Notes: generated by a model not told the origin, from the sequence alone. 64,000 bases of DNA from Solirubrobacter deserti (GCF_027587175.1 NZ_JAPCID010000026.1:1-64000), one strand, 5' to 3'; shown: positions 1-8,492, counted from the first letter of the stretch. Made by a program: numbers and translations.

Positions 1-43
1 ATGCTCACGGCTGGTCATGACCGCCACCTTGCAATCACAGGCG

Positions 44-63
44 AAAGTGGTCTTTCTCGACGA
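44..63 (+). repeat. cassette-boundary repeat, copy 1 (sub-family A)
   Basis: Reads AAAGTGGTCTTTCTCGACGA. This is the first of 14 same-orientation copies that punctuate 1-13.5 kb. Sub-family A carries AAAGTGG before the core TCGACG. Bases 1-43 and 64-139 hold no gene I can support. Confidence 0.75.
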
Positions 64-139
64 ATTGACGCATTACCGGGACAGCTACCGAGGCGCTGAC
101 CGGAGCGTCGAACCGCTCGCCCGCGTCGTGGTGTCCTCG

Positions 140-661
140 CTACTCGGGAGGGGCCACGTCGAGAAGCCTACGTGCGCGGAAACGATCTAGCAGCGCGGGC
201 GGAATGGTCGCTTTCAACTGCGCCTCGAGTTCATGCTGCTCGTTGATGTCCATGGAGGTGTTGGCGAAGACCACGAAGTCCTTGGACGTCGGCAGCGAGC
301 TCCAGTCGTACGCGGCCAGCGCTCGCGCTACGCCACCCATGAACGCAAACCAGTCTTCGTCCATCTCCCAGGCATCGCGCAGGTCATCGGCGATGAGGGC
401 CGCTTGCTCGGGGACCGGGAGCGCTTCCCCGATGCTGTACTCGCCCGGGTTCCACAGCGTGAGGCCAATCCCCCACGGGTCCGGCTCCGCGAGCCATTCG
501 TTCCACTCGGCGGACGTGACCAGTCCCACGACCGGGATCGGGGCCCACCCCGCGCCATACGCCAACCCAAGCGCAGCGACAGGCTCGTCTGGCCAGTGGT
601 CTGCCGCCCACGCGAGCACGCGCTCTACAACGACGTCGTGGAGCTGCTCGGCGCGAGACAC
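140..661 (-). CDS. hypothetical protein in cassette 1
   Basis: I do not recognise this 173-aa protein. It is acidic and looks soluble, with many Trp and Asp residues (AWAADHWPDEP, AEWNEWLAEPDPWGIG, WEMDEDWFAFMGGVARAL); there is no signal peptide or membrane segment. The frame stays open upstream to 778, but that extension is translated from the repeat at 721-740. I therefore place the start at the GTG at 661 (VSRAEQLHDVVVERVLAW). No strong ribosome-binding site is visible. It lies alone between repeat copies 1 and 2, reading against the repeat orientation. Coding likelihood rests on the sensible amino-acid composition and the clean fit between the repeats. Confidence 0.6.
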   Translation of the reverse strand: MSRAEQLHDVVVERVLAWAADHWPDEPVAALGLAYGAGWAPIPVVGLVTSAEWNEWLAEPDPWGIGLTLWNPGEYSIGEALPVPEQAALIADDLRDAWEMDEDWFAFMGGVARALAAYDWSSLPTSKDFVVFANTSMDINEQHELEAQLKATIPPALLDRFRARRLLDVAPPE

Positions 662-720
662 GCAGCTCAACCTAACGCTGCCGTCTAACGATTCGTATCT
701 GGGTGAGCCGTCGTACGGGC

Positions 721-740
721 AAAGTGGTCTTTCTCGACGG
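721..740 (+). repeat. cassette-boundary repeat, copy 2 (sub-family A)
   Basis: Reads AAAGTGGTCTTTCTCGACGG and matches copy 1 in 19 of 20 positions. It lies upstream of the gene at 140-661 and downstream of the gene at 823-2790. Confidence 0.8.
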
Positions 741-822
741 AGACACGCCTTGCGATCTGCAGCTCGGGCTGATCTCACGAGCCGCGCGCTAGGTGTCTTC
801 GTCGAATTCGACGGCGCTTACC

Positions 823-2790
823 CTAGTCCAGGCTATTGCGGTTCAAGGAGTCGGCTAGTTGCGCAGCCGTGTCCAGAAGCGCCGCGATCTTCGGCGGCTC
901 TATCCAACCGAGGATTGTGCAGATGGCGCGGCTCGCGCGTAGCAGCGCGGCCGCGGCGACCAACAGCGCTAATGGGTCCATCTCCCGGGAATTCGCGTGC
1001 GGTCCGCCGACCATGACTGTGTCGTCGGCTGTGCGGCTGAATCTCGAGAGTTTTGCGAGGCCAGGGTGTCCGGTCGCCAACACGGCGCTTTGCGCCGTTG
1101 CCCAGTCCTCCTTGAGTCCGATAGATCGCGCGATCTCCTCATAATCCGGTGTCCAGCTGCTGCCGGGAGCGCCTGCGGCTCGAGCCCGAGCCTCGAGGCT
1201 CTCGTAGGCTCCCCCGTTCGAACTAGCGATGCGGCTCATCCAGGCGTCCACCTGTTGCAGCCCGTCGAGATGTAGGCCGGCAACCCGGTCCGCGCGGCTC
1301 TCTGGCGCTTCGCTGGCAAGCTCCGACAGGAGCAAGGCATCCCGAAAGATCGCGGTGGCTATGCCGATCGCCTCTGACGAGAAACCCTGTTTGACGAGGA
1401 GCAGTACCGCGGCGTGGCGGTGTCGACAGTGGTCATACGTGGCGAGAAGGCCGACGTTCGACCCCGCTCGTTCAAGCATTTCGCCACCTCCCAATCCCGC
1501 AGCCAGCTGGTCGACCTCGCCCGCTAGAGCAGCGAAGGGGTCTACCTTCGCGGTCGAGACGTCGACATCAGGCTGGCCTTCTGCCACCGACGCTCCGGAG
1601 GCCGCGGCACCCCAGATCTCCCAGCGTGTCGGCTGGAAGGAAATTCCGTCGGCCAGCGACGGGGTGATCGTGTCCTCGGGTTGCATGAGAAGGCGATCGG
1701 GGTCGTCTGGGTTGGCCCGGACTGACTTCAGTCGAGACCGCCAGAGCAGCCGCGGATACTCCTGGTCCGGTGCGGCGAGGTCTTCGCCAGCGCCCAGAAG
1801 TGTTCCCCACACGTAGCGCGTGAGAAAGGAGCGAAGTGGCTTGTCATAGGGCTTGCTCTTGAGCGTTTCGACCGACTTGGCATCCAGCTCACTGAGATCC
1901 AGGATGGCTGCACGCAGATAGTCAGCAGTGACGTTGACTATCGGCTCGGCAATCTCGCGAACGCGCTTGAAGTCGAGGAATGAGTGCGAGAAGCCGTTTC
2001 GGGCCTCTTGAGCCGCTTTCGCGGTCGCGTTGTCGCCGGCGAACAGAATCCGCCGTCGAACTTCCGAATCAAGGCGGTATCCCGGCTTGCCGCCCCGCGG
2101 ATCGGCTACGCCCCATTGATCGGCGAGCTCTTCTGCGGAGATGTCGCGGCGCTTGAGTTCGCGGTCACGAGCGAGCGTGGTAAGCGCTTCCATACCGATG
2201 AACAGGTGAGCCATGGCTAGCGTCTCTCGCCCCGGCATCCAGTGCGACAGGGCGAGGGCGTACTGGGCAATCGCGCGCAGGAGGCGTTCACGGCCTGGAT
2301 GCCCGTGCACCGCTTGAAGGAGCTGAACAGTCGTCGCGGCGTCAAGAATGCGGCGCGGCGAAGGCATGGTCTTCTGCGGTTCAGCCACAAAGTTCTGAAA
2401 GAAGCTTCGCTCAGCCAATGCAGGTGTCGCCTCGAATGCGATCTTCGGTTCGATGTCGCCTACCCATGCGTTCGCACTCGTCGCGATGGCGGGTAGAAAG
2501 CCAGCCGCCGCGTTTGCGTACGCGGTCACAACGTCGCTGAGCGCAGGTCCGTCAGCGACATCACCACGTACGTCAATCCACAATTCTCGGGGCACAGGGT
2601 GTTCGAATCCCTCAGGCGAATATCGCGTGCGGAAAACGATGTCGACCGGCCCCACGTCCGTTGGTACGCCGATCAGCCGCATCGGTACGACCTCATCACG
2701 AATACGAACATCACTGTCAGCAGCGAGAGCGACGATGAACCGTCGCCTGGCCGACCCGGAGTCGTCGCAGATCGGGGGAGAAGCGCTCAC
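823..2790 (-). CDS. large hypothetical protein with HEPN-like RNGFSH motif
   Basis: This 655-aa cytosolic protein has two recognisable halves. Residues about 150-300 are helical and contain a conserved-looking block (LSHWMPGRETLAMAHLFIGMEAL around 181-203) followed by RNGFSH at 264-269. That fits the R-x4-H signature of HEPN-fold proteins such as ApeA-type abortive-infection RNases. The C-terminal half (about 430-650) has a helical block, DHCRHRHAAVLLLVKQGF, reminiscent of DUF5677-like proteins. The start is GTG at 2790, with an alternative ATG 36 codons in; no clear ribosome-binding site is seen. It is the single gene of cassette 2. An RNA-cleaving or defence role is inference from one motif, and an unrelated helical protein is possible. 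Confidence 0.65.
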   Translation of the reverse strand: MSASPPICDDSGSARRRFIVALAADSDVRIRDEVVPMRLIGVPTDVGPVDIVFRTRYSPEGFEHPVPRELWIDVRGDVADGPALSDVVTAYANAAAGFLPAIATSANAWVGDIEPKIAFEATPALAERSFFQNFVAEPQKTMPSPRRILDAATTVQLLQAVHGHPGRERLLRAIAQYALALSHWMPGRETLAMAHLFIGMEALTTLARDRELKRRDISAEELADQWGVADPRGGKPGYRLDSEVRRRILFAGDNATAKAAQEARNGFSHSFLDFKRVREIAEPIVNVTADYLRAAILDLSELDAKSVETLKSKPYDKPLRSFLTRYVWGTLLGAGEDLAAPDQEYPRLLWRSRLKSVRANPDDPDRLLMQPEDTITPSLADGISFQPTRWEIWGAAASGASVAEGQPDVDVSTAKVDPFAALAGEVDQLAAGLGGGEMLERAGSNVGLLATYDHCRHRHAAVLLLVKQGFSSEAIGIATAIFRDALLLSELASEAPESRADRVAGLHLDGLQQVDAWMSRIASSNGGAYESLEARARAAGAPGSSWTPDYEEIARSIGLKEDWATAQSAVLATGHPGLAKLSRFSRTADDTVMVGGPHANSREMDPLALLVAAAALLRASRAICTILGWIEPPKIAALLDTAAQLADSLNRNSLD

Positions 2791-2990
2791 CGGAGAGATG
2801 CTGGCGCACGCAGCGGACAGGATCTGTCGCCGACGAACAACCCGCTCTACAACCTTCCAAGTCCGCCCGAAGGAGCGCTCAGTGTCATCTTGGCCGAGGG
2901 TTCGGCGGTCTGTCCGGTGGACTCGGTTGGGTCTCGGGACGGCGGCGGACTGACCGCGAAATAGCGAGTCGACGCGAGTCTGACTAGGAG

Positions 2991-3118
2991 AAGTTGTGTC
3001 GTCCGTCGCTGCCTGAGGATCGCTGGCGTGACTCGATAGGAGCTTGGCGATCGTGCCCTCACTGAGGTCTGTCCGTCGTGGTCCGTTTCGTGGTCAGCTC
3101 TTGAAGGGACGGTGGTCG
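2991..3118 (+). ncRNA. predicted bridge-RNA region of the IS110 element
   Basis: IS110-group elements are known to encode a bridge RNA in the non-coding left end, upstream of the recombinase gene. This 128-bp stretch is in that place and has no open frame. GTCCGTCG occurs twice (near 3000 and 3070), which could form part of a fold. I did not identify the target- and donor-binding loops, so this call rests on position only. The flanking 2791-2990 holds nothing else I can name. Confidence 0.35.
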
Positions 3119-4196
3119 ATGATCGTGCTCGGTGCCGACACGCATAAGCGCACGCATGCGCTGGCGGCGGTTGACGCCGGCAGCGGCGCCGTCCGCGCGC
3201 AACGGTCGATCACCGCTGACGAGCCTGGGCATCTGCAGGCGCTGCGGTGGGCGCGCGAACTCGATGACGAGCGCGTGTGGGCGATCGAGGACTGCCGTCA
3301 CGTGTCCGGTCGGCTCGAGCTCGCGCTGATCGCAGCCGGCGAGCGGGTGGTCAGGGTCGCCCCGCAGCTGATGGGCCAGTCTCGCCAGGCCGAACGTCGC
3401 CCCGGCAAGTCCGATCAGATCGACGCGCTCGCGGTCGCGCGGGCCGTGGTGCGCGAGGGCATCGACCGCTTCCCGAGTGCCTTCTTGGACGAGCGCGCGA
3501 TGGAGATCCGGCTGCTCGCCGATCACCGCAACGACTTGATCGCCGAGCGCACCCGCATCGTGAACCGGCTGCGCTGGCATCTCGTGGACCTGTGCCCGCA
3601 GTTGGAGGCCCAGGTGCCTGCTCGATGCGTGGATCACCCGGTGTGGCTGGAGAAGATCGCTCGCAGGCTTCAACGGCTGCCCGCCAGCCAAGCACGAGTA
3701 AGATCGCGCGTCAGCTCGCCGCCTCGATCCGGCAACTCACGCGCCAAGCCAACGACATCGAAGCCCAGCTGCGCGTCCTGGTGCGCGCCTATCGCCCGCG
3801 CCTGTTCGCCGAGCTCGGCTGCGGCACGTTGACGGCCGCGACGTTGATCGGGCGCACCGCCGGCGCTTTGAAACCGACGCTCGTTTCGCCCGCCAGGCCG
3901 GCACGGCGCCGATCCCGGTCTCCTCCGGCAAACGCGACCGCCACCGACTGCACCGCGGCGGCGATCGCCAACTCAATCGCGCGCTTCACACGATCGCCAT
4001 CACCCGCGCCCAGCGCGACCCCGAGACGCGCGCCTACCTAGACCGCAAGCTTGCCGAAGGCAAGACCCGCAAAGAAGCCATCCGCTGCCTCAAACGCCAC
4101 CTCGCCCGACGCTTCCACCACCTCCTACGGGAACCACCTGACGCCCCAGCCCTGATGCCGGTCACCGCACCCCCGAGAGTCGCCTGCTTGATATAG
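3119..4196 (+). pseudogene. IS110-family transposase, two frameshifts
   Basis: The reading frame begins at ATG 3119 with the RuvC-like DEDD domain: GADTHKRTH near the N-terminus, IEDC, then GKSDQIDAL. Around 3690 the homology moves to another frame (SKIARQLAASIRQLTRQ, then GTLTAATLIGRTAG). Around 3860 it moves again, to the frame carrying the transposase_20 serine domain (AGTAPIPVSSGKRDRHRL, RALHTIAITR). The stop is TAG at 4194-4196. All three pieces are collinear, so the gene was complete and has suffered two small indels. The recombinase is predicted inactive unless the shifts are sequencing errors. Confidence 0.85.
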
Positions 4197-4198
4197 GA

Positions 4199-4213
4199 GC
4201 AACTTCTCGACGG
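4199..4213 (+). repeat. cassette-boundary repeat, copy 3 (beside the IS)
   Basis: Reads GCAACTTCTCGACGG and is very close to copy 7 (AGCAACTTTTCGACGA). It continues into GTTGCGCCCATCTGC, which nearly matches the sequence after copy 13 (GTTCCGCCCATCTGCC). GCAAC and GTTGC pair across the core in this copy. Confidence 0.7.
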
Positions 4214-4366
4214 TTGCGCCCATCTGCGTGCGACGTCAGGACATCGCCCTACCGGCTTTACGTGGGGCGCCGGGCAGGTCGCTCTGGGACGATCTGCGTG
4301 CAACTGTGCATGGTCGAACCTTGAGCGCGCTGCTGCGATTGGCGGCTCGGCGGGTTGGAAGCAGCG

Positions 4367-4666
4367 ATGCTCGTCGCCGCCTGGGTCAGTACGATGCCGC
4401 CCGCAATGACCGCCGTCCAGCGCGAGAATCTCTACCGCAAGATCTTCCTCGCCGGTGGCGAGCTCGAGATAACGATCGAGGAGCTACTGGCGACCTTCGA
4501 TCGGAAGAAGCTCACCGAGAAGGCGCGGGACGAGATGTTGGAGCAGCTCACGTTCCGACGACAGATTCACGTGTCCCCGGCCCTCACCGAGGTGCAGCCC
4601 GGAGACCGCGTCAGGTTGCGGGGGCGCGGTGCGCCTCGAGTGGATACTGACTCGTCGTCCGCTTAG
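4367..4666 (+). CDS. small hypothetical protein
   Basis: I do not recognise this 99-aa protein. After a variable start it runs AVQRENLYRKIFLAGGELEI, then TIEELLATFDRKKLTEKARD, and ends with VQPGDRVRLRGRG, a basic beta-like tail. The start is uncertain: ATG 4367 follows GGAAG, and ATG 4394 and 4406 are alternatives. The charged helical middle with regular Leu spacing argues for real coding. It shares a cassette (copies 3 to 4) with the gene on the other strand at 4801-5043. Confidence 0.5.
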   Translation: MLVAAWVSTMPPAMTAVQRENLYRKIFLAGGELEITIEELLATFDRKKLTEKARDEMLEQLTFRRQIHVSPALTEVQPGDRVRLRGRGAPRVDTDSSSA

Positions 4667-4800
4667 CTGCTCACGAGTCCTGAAAGGAGCACGGGCGCTA
4701 ACGCCGCTGCGGTGCGGCGCGCATGGTCGGCGTGCGGTGCCTTCCTGGAACCTGGGGACACCCTCCGACGCTCAGATCGTCCGCCCAAGTCGGCGTCGTC

Positions 4801-5043
4801 TCACAGCCGTGAAATTCCGCGCCACCGCAAAGCAGCTCGATCGGCCAGCAACGCGTTGCTGATCAGCTCGTGAGTGAGCTCGCCGCGATCGGCAATCGCC
4901 GCGAACAGCTGACTGACCATCGTCGGCCCAGCGAGGGCGCCGTAAGCGCTCGTGTCGTCGCGGGCGTAGGTGAGCATCGAGATCAACAGCGTCCCCACGG
5001 CGAATGCCCACACCGGGCGCGTACGCGCCCTGTTCGCGAGCAT
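4801..5043 (-). CDS. small hypothetical membrane protein
   Basis: This 80-aa frame has one predicted membrane segment (VWAFAVGTLLISMLTYA, residues about 11-27). A soluble, Ala/Leu-rich tail with amphipathic helices follows (GPTMVSQLFAAIADRGELTH). It starts at ATG 5043. A different open frame continues upstream (MALISAFSKLDAREQ), so a frameshift near the start is possible. No function can be assigned. Base composition is like that of the other cassette genes. The 5044-5214 interval has nothing else recognisable. Confidence 0.4.
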   Translation of the reverse strand: MLANRARTRPVWAFAVGTLLISMLTYARDDTSAYGALAGPTMVSQLFAAIADRGELTHELISNALLADRAALRWRGISRL

Positions 5044-5214
5044 CGAGCTTGGAAAACGCGGAGATGAGAGCCATAGCCGTCGAACGATCCATCCGTCATC
5101 GTGACCGTGTGCCGGGACAGCCGCTCGGGCCGGCCGGGAATACGGTCGCGCTACATGGCCTGCATCGCCGAGACCCGGTCGTCACCGAAGAACGCCTCGG
5201 GTCCGGACTGAAAT

Positions 5215-5230
5215 AGGTGTTTGTCGACGA
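5215..5230 (+). repeat. cassette-boundary repeat, copy 4
   Basis: Reads AGGTGTTTGTCGACGA, a shortened form keeping GTTTGTCGACG, which it shares with copy 5. It ends 14 bases before the start of the Imm7-like gene. Confidence 0.6.
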
Positions 5231-5244
5231 ACTGATCACAATGG

Positions 5245-5688
5245 ATGGACGTGTTCGAGTATCACGGCTGGGCCACGATCCTGGATTCGACCGGGGAGCA
5301 GGAGTTCGACGAGGACCCTTCGCGCACCACGCTCAACGCCGTTCGCAACGCGATGGCGAACTCGGGCTTGGGAAACCGTGTCGCCCTCGATGTGCGCAAC
5401 GGCTTGTGGTTTCTCGCCATCCACGGTTTCAACAACCACCGAAATCCAGCAGTCGTGGAGCTCTTTGAGGCCGTCGCTCGCATCGCCCCGGGGTCATACG
5501 GGATCCTCTTCACCCACGATGACGAAGCGGGCCTTCGGAACTTCGTGGCGGGGCCATACGAAGCGGGCGAGCACGAGAACTGGTGGTACTGCCGCGTCAT
5601 GAAGCGCGGTCGTGTCGAGCGTCACGCCGACGCGTTGCTGTCGCCGCACGTCCCGACGGTCGAAGACGACCTCTCAAACTCCGCCTGA
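5245..5688 (+). CDS. Imm7-family immunity protein
   Basis: This 147-aa cytosolic protein opens with MDVFEYHGWATILDSTG, the hallmark start of Imm7-type immunity proteins. These protect cells from polymorphic or contact-dependent toxins. The middle (ALDVRNGLWFLAIHGFNNHR) and end (GSYGILFTHDDE, NWWYCRVMKRGRVE) also fit the family, as does the length. ATG 5245 is chosen over the overlapping ATG 5241, which is in another frame. No toxin gene is adjacent, so this is an orphan immunity gene forming a one-gene cassette just after repeat copy 4. The family assignment is from memory of its N-terminal signature. Confidence 0.7.
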   Translation: MDVFEYHGWATILDSTGEQEFDEDPSRTTLNAVRNAMANSGLGNRVALDVRNGLWFLAIHGFNNHRNPAVVELFEAVARIAPGSYGILFTHDDEAGLRNFVAGPYEAGEHENWWYCRVMKRGRVERHADALLSPHVPTVEDDLSNSA

Positions 5689-5718
5689 ACCGGTTCGGTC
5701 GCGAAGGGCCGGCCGTGC

Positions 5719-5738
5719 AAAGTGGCGTTTGTCGACGG
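5719..5738 (+). repeat. cassette-boundary repeat, copy 5 (sub-family A)
   Basis: Reads AAAGTGGCGTTTGTCGACGG. GTGC before it and GCAC after it could pair. From here to 5990 (about 250 bp) I see only a leader for the next gene. Confidence 0.75.
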
Positions 5739-5990
5739 TTCGCACCCCCTTCCCGTGCCTCGTGACGCCGCGGCCGCGTGCGTGGCGACGCGCTGGCATG
5801 CACGAGACAAGATGTGTCACACCATTTTGATGCACGCAGGCACGCCGAGCTAAGGCGCGACGATCGCGAAAACCGCCGAGCTCGTCGTCTCGAGCCGGAT
5901 TGCTCACGACGACGCGTCTACGAACGGCGCGCACACGTTTGGCCAATGGTGAACGCTCTTTGGCTCCGCAGACCGGTACGGTCCGCAGTG

Positions 5991-7907
5991 ATGAAGGCCG
6001 AGACTCGCACCGTCAAGGGCATCTTCCATGGCGAACGTCGCTTCGAGGTGCCCGTCTACCAGCGCCCGTACGTCTGGAACCGTGAGCGCCAATGGGAAGC
6101 GCTCTGGCACGACATTGAGGCGACCGCGATCCGCCTCGCGGAGGCGCGGATCGCCGGGCACGGGAAGGGCATCGATGCCGCGGTGGCCGATAAGCTGGCC
6201 GCCCCTCATTTCCTCGGCGCGCTGGTGATCGAGGACCAGCCTGTGATGACGGGTGCTGTCGACACGCGGCTCGTAGTCGACGGGCAGCAGCGGCTGACGA
6301 CGTTGCAGTTGCTGTTGCGCGGCGTTCTGGACGCGCTAGACGCCGTAAACGCGCCGAAGCCGCTGCGAGCGCAGGTCCGTAAGGCCATCCGCAACGACGA
6401 GGAGGTTGTCGGCGAGGACGAACTGCTCAAGCTTGCGCCGCGGCACGCGGAACGGCAGCAATTCGCGGCAGCGATGGATCCGGTAATACCGGCGCCGACC
6501 GCGTCTCGCTTCGCGGACGCGCGGGCCTACTTCCGTGACGACGCTGCAGAGTTCTTGGCGGACGCGGACGTGCCGGCGGACCCATACTTCGACGGTGATG
6601 CCGTTGCGGCTCGCGCATCGTTGCTGGTCGCGACGCTCCTCGGCCTCGTGAAGCTCGTCGTGATCGATCTCGAGGGCGTCGACGACGCACAGGTGATCTT
6701 CGAGGCGCTGAATGCTCGCAACACGCCGCTTTCAGCGACCGACCTAGTCAAAAACCTGCTGTTTATGCGGGCCCAGGCCCAACAGCACGATCCCCAGGTG
6801 CTCTACGACACGCTGTGGAAGCGGTTCGACGATGAGAGCGACTGGTGGCTGGAACTTGTCGGCGTCGGTCATGCACAGCGAGCTCGGCAGGATTGGTTGC
6901 TCGGCGATTGGCTGATTGCCCAGCGCGGGATGACGATCAATGTCGGTCGACTTTATGGCGAGTTCCGCACGTGGCTAGACACAAGCGGTGTCGAGCCGTT
7001 TGAGGCGCTGTCGACACTCAACCAGTACGCGGACGCGTACGAGGTGCTCAACGGGCGACGAGAGGGCGCAAGCCTGCCCGAGCAGCAGGCGTTCCTACGG
7101 ATCGAGCAACTCAACATCACCGTCGCGACACCGGTCATCTTGTGGCTCTTGGTCCAGCCTGCCGCGCGGCTGGAGCCCGACGAGCGCGAGCGCGCGATCC
7201 TCGCGATCGAGTCCTTCGTGATGCGGCGCATGGCCGTCAAATGGCAGACGCGGGCCTACGGGCCAATGTTCGTCGAGGTGCTCAAGGCCGCTCAGGCAGC
7301 AGAGACGAATCCCGGCCAGGCGGTCGTTGATGCGCTACGAGCTCAACCGCACGGCTACAGCTGGCCATCGGACGCCGACATCGTGACTGCGTTCGAGGAA
7401 GGCCGCTACTACGGAAACGGCGGGATCAACCGTGAGCGCCTTCGGATGGTGCTAGGGGCGATCGATCGTCGGCTTCAGCAGCAGGCCCTCAAGAGTGAGC
7501 CGTCGATCGTCGATTACGACGGACTGCAAATTGAGCACGTGATCCCGCAGAACTGGCGTACGCACTGGCCAGTAACTGTGCAGGAGCCAGGCGAGCGGCT
7601 GATCGCTGAGCAGGAACGGGACCGCCACGTCAACCGCATCGGCAACCTGACGCTCGCCACGAAGCATCTGAACCCGTCGATGAGCAACGATCCGTGGGCA
7701 GAAAAGCGTGCCGAGTTGCAGAAGCACAGCGTGCTGCAGCTGAACGCCGCGCTTGTGGCCGAACCAGAGTGGGACGAGCAGCGCGTGCGAGCTCGAGGCG
7801 CTTGGCTTGCTGGCCACTTCGGCAGCATCTGGCGCGGCCCCGACGACGCCATATGGGAGGGCGCCACTCCTATCCCAAAAGGCGTCGGCGACCACGGCCC
7901 AGCGTAG
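5991..7907 (+). CDS. DUF262/DUF1524 (GmrSD-like) nuclease
   Basis: The 638-aa protein has an N-terminal DUF262 domain: FEVPVYQRPYVWNRERQW at about 18-35 and LVVDGQQRLTTLQLLL with the DGQQR motif at 97-101. A DUF1524 HNH domain lies at the C-terminus: IEHVIPQNW near 513, RIGNLTL near 548, and a final NPSMSNDPWAEKR. This is the single-chain arrangement of GmrSD-type type IV restriction enzymes, in which DUF262 uses nucleotide and senses modified DNA and the HNH domain cuts. ATG 5991 begins the conserved domain; in-frame ATG 5946 would add 15 residues. It is followed after 17 bases by a zinc-ribbon gene. Anti-phage function is inferred from the family; the target modification is unknown. Confidence 0.85.
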   Translation: MKAETRTVKGIFHGERRFEVPVYQRPYVWNRERQWEALWHDIEATAIRLAEARIAGHGKGIDAAVADKLAAPHFLGALVIEDQPVMTGAVDTRLVVDGQQRLTTLQLLLRGVLDALDAVNAPKPLRAQVRKAIRNDEEVVGEDELLKLAPRHAERQQFAAAMDPVIPAPTASRFADARAYFRDDAAEFLADADVPADPYFDGDAVAARASLLVATLLGLVKLVVIDLEGVDDAQVIFEALNARNTPLSATDLVKNLLFMRAQAQQHDPQVLYDTLWKRFDDESDWWLELVGVGHAQRARQDWLLGDWLIAQRGMTINVGRLYGEFRTWLDTSGVEPFEALSTLNQYADAYEVLNGRREGASLPEQQAFLRIEQLNITVATPVILWLLVQPAARLEPDERERAILAIESFVMRRMAVKWQTRAYGPMFVEVLKAAQAAETNPGQAVVDALRAQPHGYSWPSDADIVTAFEEGRYYGNGGINRERLRMVLGAIDRRLQQQALKSEPSIVDYDGLQIEHVIPQNWRTHWPVTVQEPGERLIAEQERDRHVNRIGNLTLATKHLNPSMSNDPWAEKRAELQKHSVLQLNAALVAEPEWDEQRVRARGAWLAGHFGSIWRGPDDAIWEGATPIPKGVGDHGPA

Positions 7908-7924
7908 CCTCGAAGGAGGGCACG

Positions 7925-8059
7925 ATGACCTGCCAGATCTGCGGCGAGGTGAAACCCGTGACGAAGTTCCCAACCGTGGATTCCGCGACCGGACGCCGGG
8001 GCGGCGAATGTCGTGCATGCCGCGACGAGCGTCGTGCCCTTGCACGCGCCGGAGGGTAA
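7925..8059 (+). CDS. 44-aa zinc-ribbon protein
   Basis: A tiny protein with two Cys pairs (CQICGEVKPVTKFP and CRACRDERRALA), which should bind one zinc in a treble-clef-like knuckle. GGAGG stands six bases before ATG 7925, a good ribosome-binding site. It lies 17 bp after the nuclease gene on the same strand, so the two are probably co-transcribed and form a two-gene cassette. Similar short CxxC...CxxC proteins often accompany HNH enzymes, but a role as partner, inhibitor or regulator here is speculation. Confidence 0.65.
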   Translation: MTCQICGEVKPVTKFPTVDSATGRRGGECRACRDERRALARAGG

Positions 8060-8492
8060 GGGGACGGACGGGAGCGCCGTCGAACGTACTCAGAATCAGT
8101 TCTTGTCTCCCAGCTGACGCGGCCGGACGAGCGAGGCCGCAGTGCGGTCCTCCGCAGCGCGGACACGCGGTCGGCGGCACCCGAACGAGGACGCCCTTCC
8201 GGCCAGCCTCCGCGCTGTGCACTGGCTTGCCCTCGACAGCAGGACACTGGGCATGGGCTCACACAGCCAGTCGAGCGAACAACAGCGGCCGGTCGTTGAT
8301 CAAGGCGGCAAGGTCGGCGCCGATCTTGCGCTTGACGATGAGCCGGTTCGAGCCGCAGAGTCGCCGCTGAGCAGGTACGACCTCTCCTCAAGAGGTGCCG
8401 GCGCCCCCGAGTACCTATCGGTGGGTGGGTCGTCGCGTGGGCGCAGTGTCCGCAGGTCACGGGGCCCGGGCAGAGGGCCTCCACGGGCTGGT
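8060..8492. other. 433 bp without an intact gene; possible decayed coding DNA
   Basis: No frame here looks intact. On the minus strand scraps in different frames resemble a zinc-ribbon and basic tail (VTCGHCAHATTHPP, YLLSGDSA, then SNRLIVKRKIGADLAALIND). They could be a frameshifted recombinase-like or other small DNA-binding protein. I see no repeat copy in this interval, although the spacing of the array would allow one. Confidence 0.3.

Larger units (their letters stand above)
2991..4199 (+). mobile_element. decayed IS110-family insertion sequence
   Basis: A DEDD transposase remnant (3119-4196) is preceded by about 125 bp of non-coding left end, with almost nothing between its stop and the right boundary. 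TAGGAG occurs at both edges (2985-2990 and 4194-4199). The right edge abuts a cassette-repeat copy (4199-4213). Alternatively the element splits that repeat, with AAGT on the left (2991-2994) and CTTCTCGACGG on the right. The exact ends are therefore uncertain by a few bases. A long 5' non-coding end with a short 3' end is the IS110-group layout rather than the IS1111 layout. Confidence 0.75.

Noticed and set aside
159-168. Reverse-orientation copy of the repeat core (CGTCGAGAAG)
   Set aside because: Only ten bases match, and it lies within the coding end of the 140-661 gene. It is likely chance.
668-692. attC-like boxes CCTAACG and GTCTAACGATTCG near repeat copy 2
   Set aside because: They look like R boxes, but similar boxes are not found near the other copies, so I do not use them as evidence for attC.
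8081-8110. Possible degenerate repeat copy (CAGTTCTTGTCTCCCAGC)
   Set aside because: It lacks the TCGACG core present in all 14 accepted copies.
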